Below the pieces are notes generated by a model. The model was not told the origin of the DNA. It made no database searches and saw nothing but the letters and a program-made list of their open reading frames with translations. A stretch of 32,255 bases of DNA from Candidatus Zixiibacteriota bacterium. GTDB lineage: Bacteria > Zixibacteria > MSB-5A5 > GN15 > FEB-12. How positions within the stretch are numbered: the first letter of the stretch is position 1; every line of letters begins with the position of its first letter. Of the stretch, positions 1-8,317 are shown one piece after another. The DNA lies in contig CP070674.1 in assembly GCA_020351995.1 (NCBI GenBank), positions 2,705,404 through 2,737,658 on the forward strand, written 5' to 3'. Both the position numbers and the translations under genes were made by a program.

Positions 1-1
1 C

Positions 2-1372
2 GCCGATACCATCGGGGTTTTCCAGGTTGAGTCGCGCGCCCAGATGGCCACCCTTCCCCGCCATCGGCCCAATTGTTTCTATGATCTGGTGGTCGAGGTG
101 GCTTTGATAAGGCCGGGGCCGATTCAGGGCGATATGGTACACCCGTACCTTCGGCGAAGAAATGGCGAAAAAGAGGTAACTTATCCGCATCCCTGTCTGG
201 AGCCTATTTTGAAAAAGACGCTCGGGGTCCCTCTCTTTCAGGAGCAGGGGATGAAAGTGGCGGTGGTCGCGGCAGGGTTTTCGGCCAGCGAGGCCGACGA
301 GCTTCGCCGGGCCATGGGACACAAACGCTCGTGGGAAAAGATGGAAGCTATCAGCGAACGGTTAATTTTGGGGATGGTTAAAAACGGCATCAAGTTTCAC
401 GACGCGGAAAAGATTTATAAGCAGCTTGCCGCGTTCTCCGATTTTGGGTTTGCCGAGTCGCACGCGGCCTCGTTCGCGCTTTTGGTTTACGTGTCCGCTT
501 TTCTCAAGCTGTACTATCCCGCGGAATTTTATTGCGCCCTTTTAAACTCGCAACCGATGGGGTTTTATTCGCCGGCCACTATTATTTATGAGATGCGGCG
601 CAAGGGTGTAAAGGTTGCCAATGTCGATATTTCGAGAAGTGAGTTGGACTGCACCGTTGAAGGTGAAGCGGTCAGACTGGGTTATCGCTATGTGAAGAGT
701 TTCGGCGAGAATACCCGGGAAAAAATCGAGAAGGCCAGAGCCGAAGGGCCGTTTCAATCCGCGAGAGATTTTGTTTTCCGCACCGGTTTGAACCAGAGGG
801 AATTGTCACAGCTGGCACAGGCTGACGGGTTCAGTTGTTTCGGCCTCACCCGCAGGCAGGCGTTGTGGGAGATTCTGTCACTCTGCCGTCAGTTATCCGA
901 TGAACTTCAGGTCAGCGTAAAAGAACAGGGGCAGCTTTTGTTACCGGAAGCAACCACCGGCGACACTCTCATAGCTGATTTCAAAAGCATGGGAGTATCA
1001 CCCGGGCCGCACCCGATGCAGCTTATAAGGGACAGGTTAAAGAAAAAAGGCGTGCTGACTTCGAGAGACCTGGCATATCATCCAGCCAACAAGATGGTTA
1101 AAGTAGCCGGGATAGTCATTATCCGGCAGCGGCCGATGACGGCCAAGGGTTTTGTTTTTCTCACTCTGGAGGATGAAACGGGACTTTCGAACATAGTCGT
1201 TAAACCCCACCTGGCCGGACAATGCCGCAAGGCCGTGGTTCACTCGAAGGCTCTCATGGTAAAGGGCTGGTTGGAGAAAAAAGACGGCGTCATCAATGTC
1301 ATCGGGCACGAATTCATTCCCTTCATGATCAACAACACCAACCTCGGACCCAAAAGCCGGGATTTCAGGTAA
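2..1372 (+). CDS. dnaE2: Error-prone DNA polymerase III alpha subunit, DnaE2 type (C-terminal part, cut by window edge)
   Basis: The frame is open from base 2, so the true start lies outside the window; about 456 codons are present of the roughly 1,050 usual for DnaE2. The visible part begins with the C-family polymerase motif DTIGVFQVESRAQM and continues with RPGPIQGDMVHPYLRRRNG and ESHAASFALLVY, wording typical of DnaE2 (ImuC) rather than of replicative DnaE1. Residues about 365-445 of the fragment look like the OB-fold (VKVAGIVIIRQRPMTAKGFV then FLTLEDETG). The PHP domain and catalytic aspartates would lie upstream and cannot be checked. DnaE2 enzymes carry out translesion synthesis, usually with ImuA/ImuB under the SOS response; neither partner is visible here. 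The gene ends normally with TAA and converges on the cytochrome gene. Confidence 0.93.
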   Translation, partial: ADTIGVFQVESRAQMATLPRHRPNCFYDLVVEVALIRPGPIQGDMVHPYLRRRNGEKEVTYPHPCLEPILKKTLGVPLFQEQGMKVAVVAAGFSASEADELRRAMGHKRSWEKMEAISERLILGMVKNGIKFHDAEKIYKQLAAFSDFGFAESHAASFALLVYVSAFLKLYYPAEFYCALLNSQPMGFYSPATIIYEMRRKGVKVANVDISRSELDCTVEGEAVRLGYRYVKSFGENTREKIEKARAEGPFQSARDFVFRTGLNQRELSQLAQADGFSCFGLTRRQALWEILSLCRQLSDELQVSVKEQGQLLLPEATTGDTLIADFKSMGVSPGPHPMQLIRDRLKKKGVLTSRDLAYHPANKMVKVAGIVIIRQRPMTAKGFVFLTLEDETGLSNIVVKPHLAGQCRKAVVHSKALMVKGWLEKKDGVINVIGHEFIPFMINNTNLGPKSRDFR

Positions 1373-1519
1373 GTCATTTTCGCAAGTCTTCCAAGATAAG
1401 ACAAGTACCAGGATTTGGGTGCTCTTCGGGCCGGACAGAGCGGCGTCTTCCGGGAAGCCCACTGATGTGATTAAGGACAGGGTGTCACGATTCTTTGAAG
1501 GGAATCTGTTTGCCAGCCG

Positions 1520-4500
1520 CTACCCGGAGAAGGTATGACAAATGATACACAGTTTCCTGCCTTTTTCAGCCACAAGTATGGCAGCGTGGTCCGACGAGTG
1601 AGCTGAGTGGCAGCCCACACAGCTGAGCACCTTTTGTGTACGTGGATCGGTCACGCCCGCACCCATGGGATGGTAGTGTGTCTCAACCGCGTCATCATGG
1701 CAACTGGTGCACAACTCTATAACATCGGCGGCTAGCAGCAGACCTTCGTTGGTGCTCGTATGCGGTTCATGACAGTTGCCACAGTCCTCGAAAGCCACGG
1801 CGTGCTTGATAGTCCCTTCAAAATCATCGTTGTCGTGGCAGGCAAGACAGAGCTGGATACCTTGCTTGTACAAAAGGCTGCTCCCGTAGCCCACATGCGG
1901 CCCATGACAACCGACACAGCCTTCATCCTGCTGAAGCGGAGCGTGAACAACGGAACTTGTGGCCTCACTCACAAAATCCTCGTGACATGCGAAGCAGAGC
2001 TGGTTGACACCTGAGACCAGCCTGTGCGGTTGCAGGCCGTCATGACAGGTGGTGCAGTCACCATCGGCAAACGGCGCATGACTGTCGGGAAGCAACAAAC
2101 CTTTCGAGCCGGCCACTCCGGCGTGGGCGGCGTGGCAGCTCTGGCAATCGACGCCATCGAGCGAGAACCCTTTATGAGCCGTACGCAGTTCACGCGCCTG
2201 CATGTCATGACAGTCGCCGCACAGGACCGATTTGGCCTGTGTAAGCAAGGCAGGCTGCTGGCCGGCGTGTGGAAGGTGGCAGGAACCGCATTCACCGCCC
2301 ACCGCGGGAGCATGCGGTTCGCCCTGAGCTATTTGCTGACCGAGTTCCTCATGGCAACTGAAACAGAGACTCTCAGATGGTCTGGTGGTCAAGGCCGCGT
2401 ACGGAGAGGCGTGCGGACGATGACACTGAAGGCACTCACCGCGCTCAAATGGATCATGTATGACCGTCTGATGTTGCATATCCTTGAGATCGTCGTGGCA
2501 CGAAAGACACAAATCGCCTCCCTGGGCCTTGAGCAGGTTCTCGTTATCGGCGGTGTGTAATCGGTGACAACCTCCGCAATCGTCCCCGGCAAACGGACCG
2601 TGGAGATACTTCATCTCCAGACCCTCCGATACCGACTCATGGCAGGCCGAACATATCTCGGTCATTTCGCCGACCGGTACCATTTTGTTCTCGGCGTCCT
2701 TTTCATGACAGCTTTCGCAATCTCCTTCGGCGAACGGCGGGTGCGAAAGATTCCTGACCAATTTGGGCTGGTCTGAAATATGAGGGTTATGACAATCCAG
2801 GCAGTCGGCTATGGTAAGGTCGTATCCACCGTGAGCGACAAACAGGGAATCATCCAGGGCGTGGCACGTCCCGCACAATTCGGCCGCCTCGCCAGTTACA
2901 AATCCGGGAAAGGGCGAACCGTGCGCGGCGTGGCAGGCATCGCAATCGCCCTCGGCGACAGGGGCATGGGCGTTCTGCTGACGAAACTTTTCGACGAGGT
3001 CTTTGTGGCAGGTATAACACAGGTCGGACGAAACGCCGGTCAGTTTCGGCAATTGCCCCACTTTGAGGCCGGCAACTTCAACAAAGGTCATCCGGCCGGT
3101 GACCAGTTTATCCTCATTCCCGCCATGGGGATTGTGACAACCGGTGCAGTCACCTTCTTTGGCCGAGGTGTGTACATATGATTCAGTCAAATTCAATTCA
3201 TCAAAATCGTGACACGATGAACACAGGTCGTTGTTGCCGGATGTGAGTAAGTGAAGGTTGTCGGCGTAGTGAGGGGCATGACAGGCCTGGCAATCATCGA
3301 CAGCGGGGGCGTGAGGTACAGCCATCTCCAGACGCTTTGTCACATCGACGTGGCAATTCAGGCACAGGTCGACGCCGCCTTCAACCAGGTGAGCGCTCCG
3401 GCTGAAATGGGGTAAGTGGCAGTCCGCGCAATTTCCGGTTAAATACGGTTGGTGACCCGATTCCGCTGTCAGAGCTTCGCGATCGATTTCATGGCAATCG
3501 CGGCAGAGCTGATCCGGTTCTTTGCTAAGAATCCCCGCCTGCCAGCCCTCGTGGGGGCTGTGACAACCGAGACAGTCATCTACCGCCGCGTGTATTACCG
3601 CCGCCGCGTCCTTCATTGCGGCAAAGTCTTTATGACAGTCCAGACATAGACTGGCATCATCGGTTTTGACCAGACCGTCGCGGCTGGATCCGTGAACATC
3701 GTGACAACTTCCGCAATCGCCAGTCACTGCGGGCACATGCGGCGTCTTGCCGGTGCCGGTGAGGACGTCCTCATGGCACTCTCCGCAGATCGTGGCCTGG
3801 TCGGTTTTGAGCAGATGGTCAAAGCGGGACGAATGGGAATCATGACAGTTGTCGCAGTTTTCGGCTTCCACCGCAGGATGCGGGAAAGCGGCCGAAGTCA
3901 TATCAACAATATCATCGTGACAGGCACCGCAAACCTGTCCGGGCGTTACGCCTTCCTCGAAACCGATCTTACCCTCGGCGTCCGGAAGGGAATGGCAAAT
4001 TTCACAATCACCGCTGGCGAACGGGGCGTGAGCATTATCGGCCATAAGACCTTTCGTGTCCGATGAATGCCCGGAGTGACAATCGCCACATGGAAGTCCA
4101 ATAGCGCTATGACTTTCATGCGTCTGCAACCAGGCATTATCATTCACGTCATGGCATGAGCCGCACAGCGTGTTCAACTCGCTGACGAATAGCCCGGCGT
4201 GAGGGCTGTTATGCGAGGCGTGACAGGTCATACACTCCAGCTGTTCGAATGGGGCGTGGACAAACCCGCGTTCCATATCAGCTTTGACGATTTCTTCGTG
4301 GCAGACCTCGCACAGGTTTCGCCGGTCCTTGCCCTCCGGAATGGATCGTATCATTTTCGAGTTATTCGAACCGTGAGGATTGTGACAATCCCAGCACTTG
4401 CCCTCGGCCACCGGAAAGTGAACCTCGCCCTGATTGTACTTAACTTCCAGGTCAGGGTGGCAACTATAACACAAACCCGAGGTTACGTTCTTGAGAATAA

Positions 4501-4714
4501 GTTCCTGGGCGAAACCGTGCGGCTTATGGCAACGCTCGCAATCCTGGTCTTCCACCGGTTTATGCTTGTGGTCGAATTTAGAGTATCTCTCTTTAGCGTC
4601 CTTATGGCAATCATAGCATGTCTCGGCTGCCCGGGCCGAATCCGGCCCTCCAATCAGCCCCATGATTACAAGTATAGAAACGGCAAGAATCCAGTTAGTA
4701 TGTGTTTCGCGCAC
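1520..4714 (-). CDS. Secreted multiheme c-type cytochrome with about 42 CxxCH haem sites (doubled-CXXCH repeats)
   Basis: A 1064-residue protein with a Sec signal peptide (hydrophobic residues about 8-22, likely cleavage after ARAA at about 30). I count 42 CxxCH haem-attachment motifs spread over the whole mature length. They occur in the paired pattern of the doubled-CXXCH family: H-x-P, about 6 residues, C-x2-C-H, x2-H, about 12-20 residues with a Leu, L-C-x2-C-H. Extra His residues (HAPF, HSPH, NPHG) fit bis-His ligation. No C-terminal anchor, lipobox or other domain is seen. The family works in periplasmic or extracellular electron transfer; partners here are unknown. The start is GTG at 4714, just 9 nt after the upstream gene's stop with a GAAAGTGAGAG stretch before it, so the two genes are probably co-transcribed. 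Confidence 0.93.
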   Translation of the reverse strand: MRETHTNWILAVSILVIMGLIGGPDSARAAETCYDCHKDAKERYSKFDHKHKPVEDQDCERCHKPHGFAQELILKNVTSGLCYSCHPDLEVKYNQGEVHFPVAEGKCWDCHNPHGSNNSKMIRSIPEGKDRRNLCEVCHEEIVKADMERGFVHAPFEQLECMTCHASHNSPHAGLFVSELNTLCGSCHDVNDNAWLQTHESHSAIGLPCGDCHSGHSSDTKGLMADNAHAPFASGDCEICHSLPDAEGKIGFEEGVTPGQVCGACHDDIVDMTSAAFPHPAVEAENCDNCHDSHSSRFDHLLKTDQATICGECHEDVLTGTGKTPHVPAVTGDCGSCHDVHGSSRDGLVKTDDASLCLDCHKDFAAMKDAAAVIHAAVDDCLGCHSPHEGWQAGILSKEPDQLCRDCHEIDREALTAESGHQPYLTGNCADCHLPHFSRSAHLVEGGVDLCLNCHVDVTKRLEMAVPHAPAVDDCQACHAPHYADNLHLLTSGNNDLCSSCHDFDELNLTESYVHTSAKEGDCTGCHNPHGGNEDKLVTGRMTFVEVAGLKVGQLPKLTGVSSDLCYTCHKDLVEKFRQQNAHAPVAEGDCDACHAAHGSPFPGFVTGEAAELCGTCHALDDSLFVAHGGYDLTIADCLDCHNPHISDQPKLVRNLSHPPFAEGDCESCHEKDAENKMVPVGEMTEICSACHESVSEGLEMKYLHGPFAGDDCGGCHRLHTADNENLLKAQGGDLCLSCHDDLKDMQHQTVIHDPFERGECLQCHRPHASPYAALTTRPSESLCFSCHEELGQQIAQGEPHAPAVGGECGSCHLPHAGQQPALLTQAKSVLCGDCHDMQARELRTAHKGFSLDGVDCQSCHAAHAGVAGSKGLLLPDSHAPFADGDCTTCHDGLQPHRLVSGVNQLCFACHEDFVSEATSSVVHAPLQQDEGCVGCHGPHVGYGSSLLYKQGIQLCLACHDNDDFEGTIKHAVAFEDCGNCHEPHTSTNEGLLLAADVIELCTSCHDDAVETHYHPMGAGVTDPRTQKVLSCVGCHSAHSSDHAAILVAEKGRKLCIICHTFSG

Positions 4715-4723
4715 GGCAAACTC

Positions 4724-5206
4724 TCACTTTCCGGCTGGTGCCTCAATGTATTTCTCGCTTACTTTGAAATCGACCAGGCGAAAAGCAAAGAGGTTTTTCC
4801 GACAAAAGTGCGGCGCTGTCATAACGGAAAACCCCCAGCTTTCCTGCTGAACCTCTTCACCGAGAGAAACCCGGGCCTTGACGGCCGGGTTATGGAGTGT
4901 CTCGGACACCTGCAGGGCTTCGCCCCTGGTCGCGATTCCCAGATTCGGATTGAAGGCTATTACCTCGCCCTTATTCTCATCCTCGCCAACAAAGAACGGT
5001 TCGTTCATCCCACCCGTGTCCATCTGGCTGAAATTGGGGAACAGCCGGTGGCGAGCTTCGGTTAAGTAATACTCTTTTTGTAAGTCTACTTTGGTGGAAT
5101 CGGTCTCTTCGGCTGAAACTTGAGCGAGGGGGTCTATTGTTAACACAAGTAGGATAATCAGCGTTGCGGTCAACGGTTTTATCGGCTTCATAGGTCTTTG
5201 TTTCAC
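4724..5206 (-). CDS. Small secreted protein of unknown function upstream of the multiheme cytochrome
   Basis: 160 residues from GTG 5206, or 155 from the in-frame ATG at 5191 (sixth codon). The ATG gives a more ordinary signal-peptide n-region (MKPIKPL) and neither start has a strong Shine-Dalgarno sequence. A hydrophobic segment (LTATLIILLVLTI) followed by a VSA|EE-like cleavage site indicates export. The mature part is about 120 residues, polar, with a single Cys (APHFCRKN) near the C-terminus and no CxxCH, so it is not itself a c-type cytochrome. I recognise no family. A good promoter lies just upstream, and the 9-nt gap to the 42-haem cytochrome suggests one transcript. A role in maturation, docking or surface placement of the cytochrome is possible but is inference from position only. 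Confidence 0.72.
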   Translation of the reverse strand: MKQRPMKPIKPLTATLIILLVLTIDPLAQVSAEETDSTKVDLQKEYYLTEARHRLFPNFSQMDTGGMNEPFFVGEDENKGEVIAFNPNLGIATRGEALQVSETLHNPAVKARVSLGEEVQQESWGFSVMTAPHFCRKNLFAFRLVDFKVSEKYIEAPAGK

Positions 5207-5228
5207 AGTTTACAGGGGCCTTGTGAAT

Positions 5229-5256
5229 AAAATAACAAATTTTGTCCTGTTGTCAA
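5229..5256 (-). promoter_or_regulatory. Putative sigma70-type promoter for the secreted protein/multiheme cytochrome pair
   Basis: On the minus strand TTGACA (5256-5251) is followed after 16 nt by TATTTT (5234-5229). The -35 matches consensus fully and the -10 matches at 4 of 6 positions. Initiation near 5222 would give a leader of about 16 nt to GTG 5206 or about 31 nt to ATG 5191; the latter favours ATG 5191. It also implies that the cytochrome pair is transcribed separately from the exporter gene ending at 5421. Confidence 0.5.
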
Positions 5257-5420
5257 CTTTTACTTATTTTTATACCGGGGCTCTGTCATGTACCAGGCTA
5301 AGTGTGAAGTTACTAAGGATACACCTGTTGCCCCGCATATTAGGGGGTGTTTACAGCGAATCGACAACAGTTAAAATCGCTGGCGCGATCGGCAAAAACT
5401 ATACTGATCGGGGTAATTGT

Positions 5421-7181
5421 TCACAACAGCAGTTGTTTGCTGGCTAATTCTCGGTAGAGTGGCGAACTGCTCAGCAGGGCGTCATGAGTCCCTTCATCGA
5501 CAATGCGGCCCCGGTCGATAACGATGATCCGGTCGGCATGCCGAACGGTGGCCAGGCGATGCGCCACGACAATAGCGGTCTTGTTCGTCAGAAGCTGCTT
5601 GAGGGCCTGCTGGATTAACTCCTCTGATTTCGAATCGAGGGCCGAGGTTGCCTCGTCGAGCAGGATGATCGGCGGATCGCGCAGAACGGCACGCGCCAGA
5701 CACAGGCGCTGTTTTTCGCCACCGGACACGGTCACGCCTCTCTCCCCCACTTCTGTCCCGTAACCACCTTTGAGACCGATAACAAATTCGTGGATGTTGG
5801 CGATCCTGGCCGCCTGCTCAACATCGTCAACAGTCGCGTCGGGGTCGGAATAGGCGATATTATCGAATATGGACATCTTGAACAGCACCGGATCCTGGTC
5901 GACAAGAGCCATACACCGACGCAACGATTTTAGCTCAATCCGCCTCACATCGACACCATCAATGGTTATCTGCCCGGAATCGGTATCAAAGAACCGAAGT
6001 AGCAAATTCACCAGGGTTGTCTTTCCGGAGCCCGAAGGGCCTACGATGGCCACGGTTTCGCCGGGCTGGATGCTTAACGAGATATCCTCGAGAGCGAATC
6101 CGGAGTCATTGTAGCGGAAGTTGACATTTTTGAATTCGATGGCGCCGCGCACATTCTCCAGTTTCACCGGCTGGGGGTCTTCTGTTATCGCCGGGGGCAT
6201 ATCGAGGTATTCGAAAACGCGGTTGACCGACGCCATAGATGCCTGAACATCCACATTGATGGAAGCCAGATCCTGCACGGGTTCATAGAGGTAGGTGAGC
6301 AACATGTAGAAGGCCATGAGTGAACCCAGCTTCATACTGCCACTTGCGATGAGGTATGTTCCCCAGGCCAGAACCACCACCGGCCCGAGCATATTAACGA
6401 AATGCACCAGATTGTAGGCCAGCGAAGTCACCACGGAATTCTTGACATAGAGGTCCCTGAGCGAATTGAGCACACCATCGACTTTTCTCGCCTCGGCTTT
6501 TTCCTGTCCAAAGGCCCTGACCGTTTTCAGTCCCGACAACGCTTCCAGCAGACGCCCCTGCAGACGAGCGATTGTTTCCTGAAGGCGGCGGGCAAGCTCG
6601 TGGACTTTGACACCGAAGAAGTGCGACGCCAGAATCGTCAGGGGGACCGGTATCAGGGCCACCAGAGTCATCTTCCAGTTCACGTAGAGCAGGAAGACAA
6701 AAATGCCGATGAGAAGGAGCACGTTTTGAATGAAGACGAGAAGGGTAACGGCCAGCAGGTTCTGCATACGGTTGGCGTCGGACATGATGCGAGATGTGAT
6801 TTCGCCAATCTGATTTTTTTGATAAAACCAGAACGAGACGGTTTCGAGATGTGAGAAGAGTTCGGAACGAACATCGCTAATGATACTGGCGCCGATGCGT
6901 GTGGCCATGTAATCCTGGGCCAGACCGAATACCACGCGGGAGAAGTAAATAACTATCAGGGCCAGACCGAACCACACCGCCGGATGCCAGTTAATGCCGC
7001 CTCCTTCAGTGGTGGCCAGCAACTGTGGAATCAGGTCATCAATCATGTACTTGACAGCTGCGGGAATAGCCAGGGCAAGGCCGGCCAGAACCATCATTAC
7101 CAGGAAGGTTGCGACCTGGAGATACCAGTACGGCTTCAGATAGCGCCAGAGGCGTTTTATGATTTTCCTGCTGGGAAGCAT
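5421..7181 (-). CDS. ABC exporter, fused transmembrane and ATPase domains (MsbA/peptide-exporter type)
   Basis: A 586-residue half-transporter. The N-terminal type-IV exporter membrane domain (about residues 15-320) shows six hydrophobic segments and the family phrases QIGEITSRIMSD and LQGRLLEALSGLKTVRAFGQ. The ATPase domain has Walker [10 protein letters not shown] (381-389), Q-loop Q429, signature VSGGEKQRL (485-493), Walker B IILLDEATSALD (505-516) and H-loop His541, so it should be catalytically competent as a homodimer. There is no N-terminal C39 peptidase domain, so it would not cleave a leader itself. It is the last gene of the radical SAM/peptide cassette, 53 nt after the second radical SAM gene, which suggests export of the modified peptide. 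A lipid flippase role is possible on sequence alone. The ATG at 7181 has AAGGA directly before it, a poor spacing. Confidence 0.92.
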   Translation of the reverse strand: MLPSRKIIKRLWRYLKPYWYLQVATFLVMMVLAGLALAIPAAVKYMIDDLIPQLLATTEGGGINWHPAVWFGLALIVIYFSRVVFGLAQDYMATRIGASIISDVRSELFSHLETVSFWFYQKNQIGEITSRIMSDANRMQNLLAVTLLVFIQNVLLLIGIFVFLLYVNWKMTLVALIPVPLTILASHFFGVKVHELARRLQETIARLQGRLLEALSGLKTVRAFGQEKAEARKVDGVLNSLRDLYVKNSVVTSLAYNLVHFVNMLGPVVVLAWGTYLIASGSMKLGSLMAFYMLLTYLYEPVQDLASINVDVQASMASVNRVFEYLDMPPAITEDPQPVKLENVRGAIEFKNVNFRYNDSGFALEDISLSIQPGETVAIVGPSGSGKTTLVNLLLRFFDTDSGQITIDGVDVRRIELKSLRRCMALVDQDPVLFKMSIFDNIAYSDPDATVDDVEQAARIANIHEFVIGLKGGYGTEVGERGVTVSGGEKQRLCLARAVLRDPPIILLDEATSALDSKSEELIQQALKQLLTNKTAIVVAHRLATVRHADRIIVIDRGRIVDEGTHDALLSSSPLYRELASKQLLL

Positions 7182-7234
7182 TCCTTGTCTACGACCTTGT
7201 TTCGACCCTCGCGGCGTCGGTCAGCGATCGACAG

Positions 7235-8317
7235 TTACTCCTTTATCAGCTCAAGGAGCTTCGTGATCATTTCCGTATCTTCAGGCTCAATTCCGTTCTT
7301 CCGCTCGATTTGATAGATGCAGTAAGGGTTGTTGGCCCGTTCGCCCGTTGCCGAAACTGATGTTGTGGCGCATCCTCCCCGGCACAACGGCAGATAACGG
7401 CACTCCTTGCAGGGGCCGGAAGCCGTCTGCCGCGTGAAGCGGCGATTGTATAAGAACCCCTCATCGTTGTTCCAGATCTCGCTAAAGGACGAATCCCTTA
7501 TATTCCCTTCGACAAATTCCTCGGGCATCGACAGGCAGCCTTTAATGTTGCCGTTGGATTCTATTCCGGCCACCCTGGTTCCGGCATAGCACCCCAGGTA
7601 CGGATTGATGCCCCAGAGCCTGGTGCCTTTACAGCCATAATACCCGATATTCTCACCGACATCAATCCTAATTTCGTCATTCTTCTGTTTGAACTCCATC
7701 AGCTTGTCGATTAGCCGGGGGTAGTTATCGAGGCTGAGAACGAGATCCTTGTGCATCCGGCCGGTAAAGGTAGTCATCTGAACTCGCCAGAGTTTGCATC
7801 CCAGATCTATCAGGGTCTGGCGAATATCGTCCAATTCACCCAGGTTGATATTGGAGACCTGAGTTACGGCACAGAACAGCAGCCCGTGCTTAGCCAGCAG
7901 GCTCATGGCGTTCACGGCGCGCTGCCAACTGTCTTCACGCTGTCTGATATAGTTGTGAGTCTTCTCGGTACCGTCGAAACTGATACCAACATTGTCTATC
8001 CCGACCCGCTTCAACTCAAGGGCGGTTTCCTCGGTAAAAGCGTGTCCGTTGGAGATGAAGTAGACTTTCATCCCCCGCTCTTTGCCGCGCGCAGCCAGCA
8101 TAGGCCAGTCTTCGCGCATAAGCGGCTCGCCGCCGGAGAGGGTCAGGGACCTGGTCCCGAGTTCCGCCAGTTCATCTATCAGGTTCAGGGCCTCTTCGGT
8201 AGTTAGTTCATCGGGGCGTTTTTTCCCGGCCGAGGTGCCGCAGTGAATGCATCGCATGTTACAGGCAAAAGTAATTTCCCACACCACTTTCTCGGGAAAG
8301 AATTCGAAACTGGTCAT
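7235..8317 (-). CDS. Radical SAM/SPASM peptide-maturase-like enzyme (second of two)
   Basis: 360 residues. The radical SAM cluster motif is C19-x3-C23-x2-C26 (CNMRCIHC) and the SAM-binding GGEP is at 62-65. A C-terminal SPASM domain is complete: C243-x12-G-x4-C261, then C303-x2-C306-x5-C312-x3-C316 and C333, the seven-cysteine pattern that binds auxiliary [4Fe-4S] clusters. Proteins of this build modify ribosomal peptides (thioether or C-C cross-links, as in sactipeptides, ranthipeptides and PQQ) or related substrates. It begins with ATG overlapping the TGA of the preceding radical SAM gene (4-nt ATGA overlap), so the two are translationally coupled. It lacks the long N-terminal region of its neighbour, and the two differ clearly in sequence, so they probably catalyse different steps rather than being a recent duplication. 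Confidence 0.9.
   Translation of the reverse strand: MTSFEFFPEKVVWEITFACNMRCIHCGTSAGKKRPDELTTEEALNLIDELAELGTRSLTLSGGEPLMREDWPMLAARGKERGMKVYFISNGHAFTEETALELKRVGIDNVGISFDGTEKTHNYIRQREDSWQRAVNAMSLLAKHGLLFCAVTQVSNINLGELDDIRQTLIDLGCKLWRVQMTTFTGRMHKDLVLSLDNYPRLIDKLMEFKQKNDEIRIDVGENIGYYGCKGTRLWGINPYLGCYAGTRVAGIESNGNIKGCLSMPEEFVEGNIRDSSFSEIWNNDEGFLYNRRFTRQTASGPCKECRYLPLCRGGCATTSVSATGERANNPYCIYQIERKNGIEPEDTEMITKLLELIKE

Noticed and set aside
4199-5065. 288-codon plus-strand frame across the cytochrome start
   Set aside because: It is antisense to the CxxCH-rich gene and the secreted protein gene. Long antisense frames in this gene come from its skewed codon composition.
5340-5420. Possible terminator after the ABC exporter gene
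   Set aside because: Only short direct repeats (GATCGG twice) are present; no stable hairpin with a U-run could be found.
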